From positions 1 to 45,814 of the forward strand of contig JAFLUM010000013.1 in the NCBI GenBank assembly GCA_022508805.1: 45,814 bases of DNA, read 5' to 3'. Each line of letters begins with the position of its first letter. The stretch's first letter is position 1. This DNA is from Oscillospiraceae bacterium (GTDB lineage Bacteria; Bacillota; Clostridia; Oscillospirales; Acutalibacteraceae). The translations under genes were made by a program, and so were the position numbers. The notes below the pieces were generated by a model, which worked only from the letters and a program-made list of their open reading frames with translations, was not told the origin of the DNA and searched no databases. Shown piece by piece: positions 36,117 through 44,538 of the stretch.

Positions 36117-37106
36117 ATGCTTTTTGCACACGATATCGGCATAGATTTGGGAACGGCAAACACGATAGTATATTTAAAGGGCAAGGGAATTGTCTTGCGT
36201 GAGCCTACGGTGGTCGCGGTCAATGAGAAAAACGATCCCCCCACTGTGGTGGCGGTAGGCAATGAGGCAAAAGAGATGATAGGCAGAACTCCAGGCTCTA
36301 TTACGGCGGTCAAGCCCTTAAAGGACGGCGTTATCGTCGATTCCGAAATAACCTCGGATATGCTCAAGGAGTTTATTAAAAAGGCAATAAGACGCTCTCC
36401 GTTCAGCCGTGCAAGGGTGCTTATCTGCGTTCCGTCGGGTATTACCGAGGTTGAGCGCAAGGCGGTGCACGATGCGGCGAGAAATGCAGGCGCAAAATAT
36501 GCTTCGCTTATTCACGAGCCTTTAGCGGCGGCAATGGGTGCAGGACTGCCCATAACCGAGGCTGTGGGCAGTATGGTCGTCGATCTCGGCGGCGGAACTA
36601 CAGAGGTTGCGGTTATTTCATACCGTGATATCGTCACAGCAAAATCCTCACGGGTGGCAGGCGACGATTTTGACGAGGCAATAATAGATTACATACGCAA
36701 AAAGCACAATATGCTTATAGGCGAGCGTACTGCTGAGGAGATAAAGATCAAAATCGGCTCTGCCTACGGCTACGACGGCGAAGGCGCTATGGACGTGCGC
36801 GGACGAAATCTTGTGGACGGATTGCCGAAAAATATCGAAATATCCTCCGAGGACGTTCGTGAGGCTCTCGCTGAACCGCTGGGACGTATACTGGAGACTA
36901 TCCGTTCTACCCTTGAAAACACTCCGCCTGAGCTTTTGGCGGATATAGTGGACAACGGCATAATGCTCACAGGCGGCGGAGCACTGCTCAGGGGCATTGA
37001 CAGGCTTATTTCCGAAGAGACAAAGATCCCCGTTCACATTGCGGTCGATCCTATGGACTGCGTTGCGATGGGAATGGGTTATTCCCTTGAAAAAGGCAAT
37101 ATATGA
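36117..37106 (+). CDS. mreB: Rod-shape-determining protein MreB (actin-like)
   Basis: A 329-residue actin homologue that forms membrane filaments guiding wall elongation. It starts [22 protein letters not shown] (phosphate 1), has [17 protein letters not shown] (phosphate 2), and [16 protein letters not shown] (adenosine motif). The ATG at 36117 follows CAGGAGA; the earlier in-frame start has no site. Operon with mreC, mreD and PBP2. Confidence 0.96.
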   Translation: MLFAHDIGIDLGTANTIVYLKGKGIVLREPTVVAVNEKNDPPTVVAVGNEAKEMIGRTPGSITAVKPLKDGVIVDSEITSDMLKEFIKKAIRRSPFSRARVLICVPSGITEVERKAVHDAARNAGAKYASLIHEPLAAAMGAGLPITEAVGSMVVDLGGGTTEVAVISYRDIVTAKSSRVAGDDFDEAIIDYIRKKHNMLIGERTAEEIKIKIGSAYGYDGEGAMDVRGRNLVDGLPKNIEISSEDVREALAEPLGRILETIRSTLENTPPELLADIVDNGIMLTGGGALLRGIDRLISEETKIPVHIAVDPMDCVAMGMGYSLEKGNI

Positions 37107-37116
37107 GGCATAGAAA

Positions 37117-37953
37117 ATGAACAATTTCTTTAAAAGTACGACCTTTAAGGTGCTGCTTACGGTGGCTGTTATTCTCGCCGCCGCCGCGGTATTTTCCACG
37201 GTTTCAGTGGGCGGAACGTCACCCCTCACCAATGCGCTTGGGGTGGTAGCACAGCCTTTTCAAAATGCAGCTTCATACCTTTCGTCAAAGCTGGACGGCG
37301 TTACGGGCGGATTTATCTCGTCAAAGTCCTATCAGGACCGCATAGCCGAGCTTGAACAGCAGGTGGCAGAATATCAAAGCCAGCTTGTGGACTATGAAAA
37401 GACGAAAAAGCAGCTGGAGTCCTACGAGGAATTCCTTGATATAAGAGCACAGCATCCCGATTACACTTGGGTATATTCTACCGTTATAGGTCGTGACTCC
37501 GCCGATGTTTTCGGTTCGTTTACCATAAATCGCGGCTCCGAACACGGCATAAAGGTCAACGATGCGGTCATATACAGTGAATATCTTGTAGGCGTTGTGA
37601 CTGAGGTCAATCCCACATCGGCAGTTGTGCGTTCAATATGCGACCCAACGGTTGGTGCGGCGGCTTATGAGATAAGAACCGGCGAATTAGGGTACATCTC
37701 GTCAACCACCGATATGTCCGTAAACGGCATATGCAGTCTTTCGGGACTTGCCCGTGATACGGCCATCTCAAAGGGCGGAATAATCTGTACTTCCGGTACG
37801 GGCGGACTTTTCCCGAGAGATCTTATAATCGGCACGGTGACCGACGTTCGCCAAAGCGACTCGGACCTTTCCGCCTATGCCGTTATTGACCCCGCGGTCA
37901 ATTCAAAGGACATTCACGACTGCTTTGTCATAACCGCCTTCGAGGAAGAATAG
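37117..37953 (+). CDS. mreC: Rod-shape-determining protein MreC
   Basis: A 278-residue protein with one N-terminal membrane helix (about 8-28), a coiled coil (about 70-108) and the extracellular MreC beta domain: VIGRDSADVFGSFTINRGSEHGIKVNDAVIYSEYLVGVV and IICTSGTGGLFPRDLIIGTV. It links PBP2 and RodA outside to MreB inside. The gene starts 10 bases after mreB. Confidence 0.94.
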   Translation: MNNFFKSTTFKVLLTVAVILAAAAVFSTVSVGGTSPLTNALGVVAQPFQNAASYLSSKLDGVTGGFISSKSYQDRIAELEQQVAEYQSQLVDYEKTKKQLESYEEFLDIRAQHPDYTWVYSTVIGRDSADVFGSFTINRGSEHGIKVNDAVIYSEYLVGVVTEVNPTSAVVRSICDPTVGAAAYEIRTGELGYISSTTDMSVNGICSLSGLARDTAISKGGIICTSGTGGLFPRDLIIGTVTDVRQSDSDLSAYAVIDPAVNSKDIHDCFVITAFEEE

Positions 37954-37957
37954 CATT

Positions 37958-38485
37958 ATGAGAATTCAGACAAAGGTCAAGCTGAAAAGATATTCGGTAT
38001 ATATTTTAATACTGCTGGCGGCGCATCTTTTGCAAAACACTTTTGCGATTTTTCCCTCGATAGCATCTGTAAAGCCTGTTCTTATTATCTCGGCGGCGGT
38101 ATGCATAGCCATGTTTGAGGGCGAGCTTATCGGCGGAGCGGCAGGACTTTTGGCAGGCGCACTGTGGGACACTGTCACCGCATCGTCCGACGGCTATAAT
38201 GCGCTGTTTTTGATGATCGCCTGCGCTCTTTGCGGAACGCTTTTGCGAATTTATATGCGAAATAATATCGTCACATACATTATAATGAACTTGAGTGTCA
38301 CTCTGTTCTATTTTCTGACGTATATTCTGTTTTTTATAGCCGCGCAGGGCATCGGCGGCGCTTGGGCGCTGTTTTTGCGGTATTATCTGCCGATGACGGT
38401 GTATTCCGTGGTGCTCACACCTCTTTGGTATGTCCTTATCCGCGCAGTAAACAGAAAATTTGCATATGGATATACGGAGTATTAA
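37958..38485 (+). CDS. mreD: Rod-shape-determining protein MreD
   Basis: A 175-residue protein with about five membrane segments and little else, as usual for MreD. AGGLLAGALWDTVTAS near the middle is the most typical segment. GAGGAAG at the end of mreC serves as binding site for the ATG at 37958. Confidence 0.88.
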   Translation: MRIQTKVKLKRYSVYILILLAAHLLQNTFAIFPSIASVKPVLIISAAVCIAMFEGELIGGAAGLLAGALWDTVTASSDGYNALFLMIACALCGTLLRIYMRNNIVTYIIMNLSVTLFYFLTYILFFIAAQGIGGAWALFLRYYLPMTVYSVVLTPLWYVLIRAVNRKFAYGYTEY

Positions 38486-38580
38486 AACCACTTCAGTCAG
38501 CGTGTAGAAAAAGTATATCTCGCTTGCTAAAATGAACAAAAGAGTAAATTTATGGGGAACCCCCGGCGAGGTTTTCTCAC

Positions 38581-38776
38581 CGAAAAACAGTTCGCCGAAC
38601 TGTTTTTCGCCCCTCCTGCGCTTTTATGAGGCAAAGAGTTTCGCAGTCTGCGGACTGCGACAAGGGCTCTGCCCTTGACCCCGCCGCCTTTTGTAAAAGG
38701 CGGGCGAAAACTTTAGCTATTTTGCTATAGTAAAATAGTTTATCGACAGACGGTTGCTTCCTCAAAGAGGGAGCGA
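38581..38776. repeat. Dispersed hairpin-array repeat between mreD and PBP2
   Basis: The 320-base gap holds a row of near-perfect hairpins: 38581-38592/38598-38609 (CGAAAAACAGTT), 38641-38648/38653-38660 (TCGCAGTC), 38662-38667/38671-38676 (AAGGGC), 38684-38692/38695-38703 (CCGCCTTTT), then ~38717-38738 (CTATTTT) and an element with CTCAAAGAGGGAG like that at 9969-9990. No ORF is present. It looks like a mobile or spreading intergenic element; it interrupts an otherwise tight operon. Confidence 0.7.
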
Positions 38777-38805
38777 AAAAGTTAAAAAGGTGGTGAAAAT
38801 AAAAA

Positions 38806-40911
38806 GTGAAAAGCAAATACAGTTTTAAGCTAAGAGCTGCTGCGTTTATTGCGGCGATCGTTTTCATAATTTCATTTTTTATTGCCGACCTTTTCAGAAT
38901 ACAGGTAATAAAGGGCGAGGAATACTCGTCTAAAAAAATCTCGCTATCGTCAGTTACATCAAAAATCACCGCATTACGCGGCGAGATACTTGACAGCAAC
39001 GGCAAGGCGCTTGCTTATAATGTTCCGTCAAATACAGTGTATTTAGACGCGTCATATTTTCCGCCTTCTTCTCAAAAAGAGGAGCGCAACAGAATAATGC
39101 TTTCGCTTATACATCTTTTTGACGAATACGGCACGGAGTACAACTCCTCATTGCCAATTGAGCAAAGCGGTGACGGCTTTGTCTTTACCGAAAACAGCAA
39201 CAGCGACAAAAATTACCTTTTTAAAAAGGATTATCTGAATTTAAACAGCTATGCTACGGCACAAAACTGCTTTGATGCGCTGAAAGAATACTATTTGCTT
39301 GAGGAGTTACCGGTTGACGAGGCTTTAAAGGTCGCAGGCGTGTTCTTCTTAATGACAAAGGGCGATTTTTCCACCGCAAACCCCTTTGTTTTTGCCGAAA
39401 ACGTTCCCGACGAGCTTGTGCTCATATTAAAGGAGCAAAGCAGAGATTTCAGCGGAGTTGAGACTCGTATAGACACCGACCGCACTTATTATGACGGTAC
39501 GATTGCTCCGCATATAATCGGCTTTTACGACTATATCAACGCGGACGAATACAGCGCGGTGACCGAGGAATACCGCGAAAAGCTCAAGGACGAGACCCTT
39601 ACTGACGAGGAAAAAACTCAGCTTTATTTGCGGTCATACGGAATGACAGACAAAATCGGCAAATTCGGGATTGAAAGCGCAATGGAGAACGAACTTCGCG
39701 GTACGGCGGGAGTATCCACAACCGTCACTAACGCCGACGGAACGAAAAACACGGAAATCACACAAAATCCCGTCAACGGCAACAACGTTATTTTGACAAT
39801 AAACGCGGATTTTCAAAAGCAGGTGCAGGAAATACTTCATACCCGCATCGAAAGCACTAAGGATTCAAAAAATGTTGCAGCGGCAGGCAGTATCGTTGTT
39901 ATGGACGTCAACGATTTTTCCGTGCTGGCGGCCGCCACATATCCGTCCTATGACCTTTCCACATACAAAAAGAATTTTGCCGCTCTCAGTGCTGACGAAG
40001 ACGCTCCCCTGTGGAACAGAGCGCTGAGAAGTGCTTACGCCCCCGGTTCAACGGCAAAGCCTGCTGTTTCCATAGCGGGTCTTGAGGAGGGCATTATAAC
40101 TGCCGACACAAAAATAACTTGTAACATTCTCTATACTTACTTTTCCGACAGACCCTTTATCTGTCAAAACGTGGGTCGCCACGCGTTTAGAGGTATAACG
40201 GTGGATGAGGCTCTGCGTTATTCCTGCAACACCTACTTCTATGAGGTGGGCAGACAGCTGGGCATCAACAAATTAGGCGAATATTTTTCAATGTTTGGAT
40301 TAGGTCAAAAAACGGGCGTTGAGATTTCGGAAGAGGCAGGAATGGTAGCAGGTCCCGAGGAACGCCAAGCGGCAGGCGGAGTATGGTATCCCGGCGATAC
40401 CGTTCAGGCGGCCATAGGTCAGTCCGACAACCTGTTTACGCCCATTCAGCTTGCGGCGTACGTTTCGACCCTTGCCAACGGCGGAACACGGTATAAGGCT
40501 CATTTCGTAAAGAGCATAAAATCCGCCGATTACTCCGAAACCCTTTTTGAAGCAGAGCCCGTCGTGCTTGACAGGCTTAACATTTCACCCTCGTCCCTGG
40601 CAGTCGTAAAAAAAGGTATGATCGCCATGGCAAATTCACAGCCGGCATTTAATGGAACGGATTTCCAAATAGCCGCAAAAACCGGTACCGCCGAGTTTCG
40701 AAAGCGTGTTAACGGTGAGGTTGTGAAGCTGACAAACGGATTTATGATTTCCTACGCCCCGGCAGAAAATCCGCAGATAGCCGTAGTTATCGCGGTAGAA
40801 AATATCACCAGCTCCGGTATGGCAACCTATGTAAGAGAGGTCTATGAGGCATATTTTAACGGCGGTACAGACATAACCGCCTCCCAACCCGGTGGCACGG
40901 TGCTTAGATAA
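38806..40911 (+). CDS. mrdA: Penicillin-binding protein 2 (elongation-specific transpeptidase)
   Basis: A 701-residue class B PBP. It has an N-terminal membrane helix (about 10-30), a dimerisation/pedestal region (50-320), and the transpeptidase domain with STAK at 415-418, SCN at 473-475 and KTG at 625-627. It begins with GTG at 38806, 10 bases after AAAGGTGGTG. It follows mreBCD, so it is probably the elongasome PBP; the adjacent rodA usual in many bacteria is missing and lies instead at 4358. Confidence 0.93.
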   Translation: MKSKYSFKLRAAAFIAAIVFIISFFIADLFRIQVIKGEEYSSKKISLSSVTSKITALRGEILDSNGKALAYNVPSNTVYLDASYFPPSSQKEERNRIMLSLIHLFDEYGTEYNSSLPIEQSGDGFVFTENSNSDKNYLFKKDYLNLNSYATAQNCFDALKEYYLLEELPVDEALKVAGVFFLMTKGDFSTANPFVFAENVPDELVLILKEQSRDFSGVETRIDTDRTYYDGTIAPHIIGFYDYINADEYSAVTEEYREKLKDETLTDEEKTQLYLRSYGMTDKIGKFGIESAMENELRGTAGVSTTVTNADGTKNTEITQNPVNGNNVILTINADFQKQVQEILHTRIESTKDSKNVAAAGSIVVMDVNDFSVLAAATYPSYDLSTYKKNFAALSADEDAPLWNRALRSAYAPGSTAKPAVSIAGLEEGIITADTKITCNILYTYFSDRPFICQNVGRHAFRGITVDEALRYSCNTYFYEVGRQLGINKLGEYFSMFGLGQKTGVEISEEAGMVAGPEERQAAGGVWYPGDTVQAAIGQSDNLFTPIQLAAYVSTLANGGTRYKAHFVKSIKSADYSETLFEAEPVVLDRLNISPSSLAVVKKGMIAMANSQPAFNGTDFQIAAKTGTAEFRKRVNGEVVKLTNGFMISYAPAENPQIAVVIAVENITSSGMATYVREVYEAYFNGGTDITASQPGGTVLR

Positions 40912-40943
40912 ACACATTTAAATTCAGACTGAATATATTACGC

Positions 40944-40975
40944 AACCCGCTCTGTATTTATATACAAAGCGGGTT
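40944..40975 (+). terminator. Hairpin after the mre operon
   Basis: AACCCGCT (40944-40951) pairs with AGCGGGTT (40968-40975), with TGTAT/ATACA inside. The next bases are AAAAATT rather than T, so termination may be weak. Confidence 0.5.
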
Positions 40976-41011
40976 AAAAATTACCATTGTCTCCCTCTGA
41001 TGGGGGCTCAA

Positions 41012-41175
41012 TATTTATCTGCCATTTTTTGAATTTCTGCTTTAATTCCCCCACGGAACCACGGAGGAGAAATCACATCAAGCCCGCCCCTTTGCGAAAG
41101 GATCCGGCGCTTAACGCCCTTGATGTAGATTCCCGCTTCAACGATTGTATGATCGTATTCTTCTAAAAGCGGATA
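41012..41175 (-). pseudogene. Decayed C-terminal fragment of a WYL-domain regulator
   Basis: Read on the minus strand, about 50 codons give EYDHTIVEAGIYIKGVKRR, then LSQRGGLDVISPPWFRGGIKAEIQKMADKY. This closely matches the last 60 residues of the intact WYL protein at 44539-45543 (DYAIVEAEIYSEGVKRW... and ...EIQKMANNY). No upstream remainder of the gene is recognisable. The rest of the 40912-41315 gap holds only the terminator and A+T-rich spacer. Confidence 0.75.
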
Positions 41176-41279
41176 AAGCTAAGCGATATCGGCACAAAAT
41201 GATTTCGTTAAAAATTCATAGAAATTTCGTGAGCGTTGATAAATATAGGTCTTAGGGCAATATGTGCCAAGAAATTCGA

Positions 41280-41297
41280 GCACAAAAAAGACTCTAT
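41280..41297 (+). repeat. 18-base direct repeat, island-side copy (possible attachment site)
   Basis: GCACAAAAAAGACTCTAT matches 45697-45714 (GCATAAAAAAGACTCTAT) in 17 of 18 positions and in the same orientation. The other copy is half of the tRNA-Leu terminator. The repeats bracket the accessory genes. The A run makes chance similarity possible. Confidence 0.35.
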
Positions 41298-41315
41298 ACA
41301 CCCTTTCATTCAGAC

Positions 41316-41633
41316 TCACATAGCTTTAAGTTTTTGCAGACAAGATAAGCAAATATGATGCTCGTTCGTATCCTTTTTCCTCGAAACGAAAAGCTCATCT
41401 TGCCCGATTAGGTCTTTTAAAATAAAGTGATTATTTCCTGTATAAAACCTTACAATATCTTTGTCAGAACCGCAATACGGGCATTTTACAACAGCCTTTT
41501 CAATTACGATTTTGTCGTCTTCCATATATACGGTTACTAAATCTTCTTCTCGGAGTCCCCACGCTTTCCTAATTTCAGCGGGGAGAACAAGCCTGCCGTT
41601 GGAATCCGTATGTGTTGTTTTAAACTTTCTCAT
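41316..41633 (-). CDS. AbrB/MazE-fold protein with Cys4 zinc-ribbon-like tail
   Basis: A 105-residue protein. Residues 5-46 fit the swapped-hairpin AbrB DNA-binding fold (DSNGRLVLPAEIRKAWGL, then a strand VTVYMEDDKIVIEK). The second half has CPYC (51, 54) and CLSC (95, 98), a likely zinc site about 40 residues apart. The ATG at 41633 follows AGGTG; an earlier GTG overlaps that site. AbrB proteins regulate transcription, often their own. Its binding site lies in a folded leader. Role in the island is unknown. Confidence 0.8.
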   Translation of the reverse strand: MRKFKTTHTDSNGRLVLPAEIRKAWGLREEDLVTVYMEDDKIVIEKAVVKCPYCGSDKDIVRFYTGNNHFILKDLIGQDELFVSRKKDTNEHHICLSCLQKLKAM

Positions 41634-41643
41634 TATGCACACC

Positions 41644-41728
41644 TACCCACTAAGCGATAAAAAATAACAGGCTCTTAAAGTTGCCTTTAAGAGCCATTAT
41701 ACTTGTCCTGTTGGACAAGGAGTGGGTA
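41644..41728 (-). promoter_or_regulatory. Folded leader closing over the ribosome binding site of the AbrB gene, with terminator hairpin
   Basis: TACCCACT (41644-41651) and AGTGGGTA (41721-41728) are perfect complements and enclose two hairpins: GGCTCTTAAAG with CTTTAAGAGCC (41670-41695) and CTTGTCC with GGACAAG (41702-41719). On the minus strand the first is followed by TGTTATTTTTT, so it is also a terminator for the upstream operon. The outer stem's 3' arm sits just before the AGGTG of the AbrB gene, so folding could limit its translation. Confidence 0.55.
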
Positions 41729-41733
41729 AGTAA

Positions 41734-42900
41734 TTAAAAATATAAAAATGAAAAGATTATTGATAACGCCGCGACAAAAAGAGAAACACCGGCAATAATT
41801 GATGAGATCGATACTCTCGTTTTTAGTTTTTCATCAGCAGCTTTCATTTCTAAGATTTCTTTTTCAAGCCGTTCAACTAAAGCCATCAATTGTTCTTCCA
41901 GATTATCTACATCGTCCTGAAGCTCGTAGACATCCTCTTCAATTTCATCGATGTTTTCATCGTGTTCCTGAATTATTTTATCCTGTCTTTGATCGTTTTC
42001 CTGGAGTTCGTCGACGTCCTCTTCAATTTCATCAATGTTTTCTTCGTGTTCTTGTATTTTTTTATCCTGTCTTTGGTCGTTTTCTTGAAGCTCGTCGACA
42101 TCCTCTTCAATTTCATCGATGTTTTCATCGTGTTCCTGAATTTTTATATCCTGTCTTTGGTCGTTTTCCTGAAGCTCGTCAACGTCCTCTTCAATTTCAT
42201 CAATGTTTTCATCGTGCTCTTGTATTTTTATATCCTGTCTTTGATCATTTTCCTGAAGCTCATCAACGTCTTCTTCGATTTCATCGATGTTTTCATCATG
42301 CTCTTGAATTATTTTATCTTGTCTTTGGTCGTTCTTTTGAATTTCACCGAAATCTTCCGATATTTTTAAATACCTCTCAATAAAATCTTTTTCCAAAGAA
42401 TCTATTGTTTCTTGCATTTTTTCAGCATCTTCATTGGCTTTTTTTGCCTGTTCCACTGCGCTGTCAATATAATTCTCTATAAGGGCAAAGTGTTTGTTAA
42501 CTCTTTCTTTATATTTTTTGTTTTCGTCTTCTGAAGCATCCTTTAAATCCTTTATGCGTTGTCGATTGTTGCGGACGGCAGAGCTTATTTCTCCCAAAGC
42601 ATTCGAGTCCATTCCGACTACGAAAACAACAGCGTTGACGCAAGCGATAATTGTTGCGGTGACATTATTTTGACCAGTCATAATGGTGCCGATTTCTTTT
42701 ATATTATTATGGAACATCCTTTTTATAAAAGATTGATCTTGTAAGGCTGTTATATTTTTCTCAATAGTCTTTAAATTCTCTTCTTGTTCTGTTATAGATT
42801 CGCAAAGCACATTGATAGTTTCTACCGCACCGATGTTTAATTCTTTCCTTTCGGCAGGACTCATTTGAAGAATTTCTTGAATAGTTAATTCATTAGTCAT
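41734..42900 (-). CDS. Membrane-anchored coiled-coil protein with five 28-residue repeats
   Basis: A 388-residue protein of unknown function. Residues 1-75 are a helical domain; 79-97 are hydrophobic (ATIIACVNAVVFVVGM); 110-188 helical; 190-329 are five near-identical 28-residue repeats (NDQRQDKIIQEHDENIDEIE..., four heptads each); 330-360 coiled coil; 365-387 a C-terminal membrane helix. The repeats predict a long rod. The ATG at 42900 follows GGTG; a GTG three codons earlier overlaps that site. It starts 12 bases after the HNH gene stop, so both are probably made and used together. Confidence 0.82.
   Translation of the reverse strand: MTNELTIQEILQMSPAERKELNIGAVETINVLCESITEQEENLKTIEKNITALQDQSFIKRMFHNNIKEIGTIMTGQNNVTATIIACVNAVVFVVGMDSNALGEISSAVRNNRQRIKDLKDASEDENKKYKERVNKHFALIENYIDSAVEQAKKANEDAEKMQETIDSLEKDFIERYLKISEDFGEIQKNDQRQDKIIQEHDENIDEIEEDVDELQENDQRQDIKIQEHDENIDEIEEDVDELQENDQRQDIKIQEHDENIDEIEEDVDELQENDQRQDKKIQEHEENIDEIEEDVDELQENDQRQDKIIQEHDENIDEIEEDVYELQDDVDNLEEQLMALVERLEKEILEMKAADEKLKTRVSISSIIAGVSLFVAALSIIFSFLYF
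41914..42333 (-). repeat. Five tandem 84-bp coding repeats
   Basis: Five direct repeats of 84 bases encode the 28-residue units of the coiled-coil protein. Units differ by scattered silent and a few coding changes (DKII, DIKI, DKKI; HDEN/HEEN; VDELQE/VYELQD), so expansion was not the last event. Copy number could vary between strains. Confidence 0.9.
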
Positions 42901-42912
42901 TTTAATCACCGT

Positions 42913-44535
42913 TTATCCTTTTATTTTTTCAAGAAGTCGTTGTTCCCAATCATCCTCTTCGTCATCATTTATTGTCACTACGTCGTTATCCATGTCCATT
43001 TGCGCTATATCTGCCATATCTTTGTCTATTTGACGGCGTGTTTCAAAACTGTTTTGAACAAGACTTAATGTGTCAATTGAAAGGTCGCCAGCAGCCGCCG
43101 TATTTAGAGCAACGCCTGCATGAGCAGCTGTCAAAGCAGCATTGGTTTCATTAACTCTTTTAATAAATTTATTAACAAAATAGAAAACTACGACGGAAAT
43201 CAGCCCTGTCAATAAACCGACAATAACATTTGCAAGACTTTCGCTTATATCGCTTAGAGGCGGAATTGTTTTCAACTGTGTGACAAGAGATTGCACAAGA
43301 ACTATTCCAAGGGTAGCTAATATTGCATCAAAAACGACCTGAGAAGCGGCAACAAGTCTCGTTTCAAAGGGAACGTTTTTATCAGCCATAATTTTGATAG
43401 CCCGAACAAATGAATTTATATTTTCACGGATCATTGTTACAACTTTAGCAGCAGTCGTGAAGAAGCAATTAACTACATATGTAAAAAGTGTGGACAAAAA
43501 TCCTGCTCCCGCACTTGCTCCAAGGGTTTTCATTATTTCCTTGAATTTGTCGGCATTCAGATTTTTTTCTTTGAATTGCCCCATTCTTTCTTTAAGCAGG
43601 CGTTTTAAATCTGAAAGGAACTTTTTAAAGTCTTCATCTTTGTCTGATTTGTAAGTCTTTATTGTATCGGTTATTACATCTACAAGGAATCCCGCCATTT
43701 CGCTTAAAAGTAACCCAATAGCAGCACGCAAAGCGTTTTTGCCTGCATCCTTAGCACCCTGTTTTGCCAGTGCAGACGCGTGGTATTTTATTACTCTTGA
43801 TGTAGGCGGGCGATGATCTTCCACAGCTTGTTGCGCTTTTTCTTTGGCTTCAGCCATTAAATCATCTTTCATTCCGTATTTTTCTTTATTTGTCTGTTTC
43901 CCGTCACTGGAGGTTTTATTGGCAAAGTCGTCAAGATCTTGATCGCTTTTGCTCTTGTTCAGTGATTGATCGGTGACAGCGTGATTTCTGCTGTCAGCGC
44001 CGACTGCCGCCCGTTCTTCTTTGCTGAGCATATATCCGTAATCTTTATGGATTTCATGACGAGAAATGACGTGATCGACATTGACATCGTTAGGCTCAAG
44101 TGTTTTGCCTGTATATGCATCGATAATAGGCCCGTTTCCGCTTTTTGCCTCCTTTACTTTCTTTTTATATTCAGCACGGCAATATTCATCACCGTCATAT
44201 TGTTCTTCTTTTTTTGAAAAAATCCCTTGACTTGCATTATGCTGAGTAGTAACGTTTCCGCCGAGACGATCGTTAAATAAAGCGGGACTGATGCCGAAAG
44301 GACCTAAGACGGCATTTATAATAACGTTGCAGCACTGTTTTGACAGTTCGTTAACATCCGTGCCGTTACTGTTGTTGCAAAAATCGTCTATAATATCTTT
44401 ATATCGGTCTAACTGAGCTTTTGACTTTTCTCTAAAGTAAACGCCGTTCAAAGCTTTGTTAAAATCTTCAAAATCAATGCTTTCATAAGCCTCAGCATCA
44501 TTGATATCCAAAATCACATTTTTGGTTTCCGGCAT
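42913..44535 (-). CDS. HNH-nuclease-like protein with C-terminal membrane segments, function unknown
   Basis: A 540-residue protein. Residues 1-100 are unrecognised; 138-197 resemble an HNH (beta-beta-alpha metal) nuclease: DAYTGKTL, then VDHVIS (D154, H155), then N184 and LNKSK (N193). 215-250 is charged; hydrophobic segments at about 268-290, 338-365, 400-420 and 434-457 suggest three or four membrane helices; the tail is acidic. A nuclease ahead of membrane helices is unusual. The ATG at 44535 uses AAAGGAG at the end of the WYL gene, so the pair is translated together. A defence effector is the leading guess; a structural membrane protein with a vestigial fold is possible. Confidence 0.7.
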   Translation of the reverse strand: MPETKNVILDINDAEAYESIDFEDFNKALNGVYFREKSKAQLDRYKDIIDDFCNNSNGTDVNELSKQCCNVIINAVLGPFGISPALFNDRLGGNVTTQHNASQGIFSKKEEQYDGDEYCRAEYKKKVKEAKSGNGPIIDAYTGKTLEPNDVNVDHVISRHEIHKDYGYMLSKEERAAVGADSRNHAVTDQSLNKSKSDQDLDDFANKTSSDGKQTNKEKYGMKDDLMAEAKEKAQQAVEDHRPPTSRVIKYHASALAKQGAKDAGKNALRAAIGLLLSEMAGFLVDVITDTIKTYKSDKDEDFKKFLSDLKRLLKERMGQFKEKNLNADKFKEIMKTLGASAGAGFLSTLFTYVVNCFFTTAAKVVTMIRENINSFVRAIKIMADKNVPFETRLVAASQVVFDAILATLGIVLVQSLVTQLKTIPPLSDISESLANVIVGLLTGLISVVVFYFVNKFIKRVNETNAALTAAHAGVALNTAAAGDLSIDTLSLVQNSFETRRQIDKDMADIAQMDMDNDVVTINDDEEDDWEQRLLEKIKG

Positions 44536-44538
44536 TTT

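Noticed and set aside
41914-42333. A CRISPR-like direct repeat array
   Set aside because: The 84-base units are contiguous and in frame within a coding region.
41799-42383. Two long plus-strand open frames (194 and 159 codons) opposite the coiled-coil gene
   Set aside because: They exist because the tandem repeats copy the same stop-free antisense frame five times. They lack ribosome binding sites and give low-complexity peptides.
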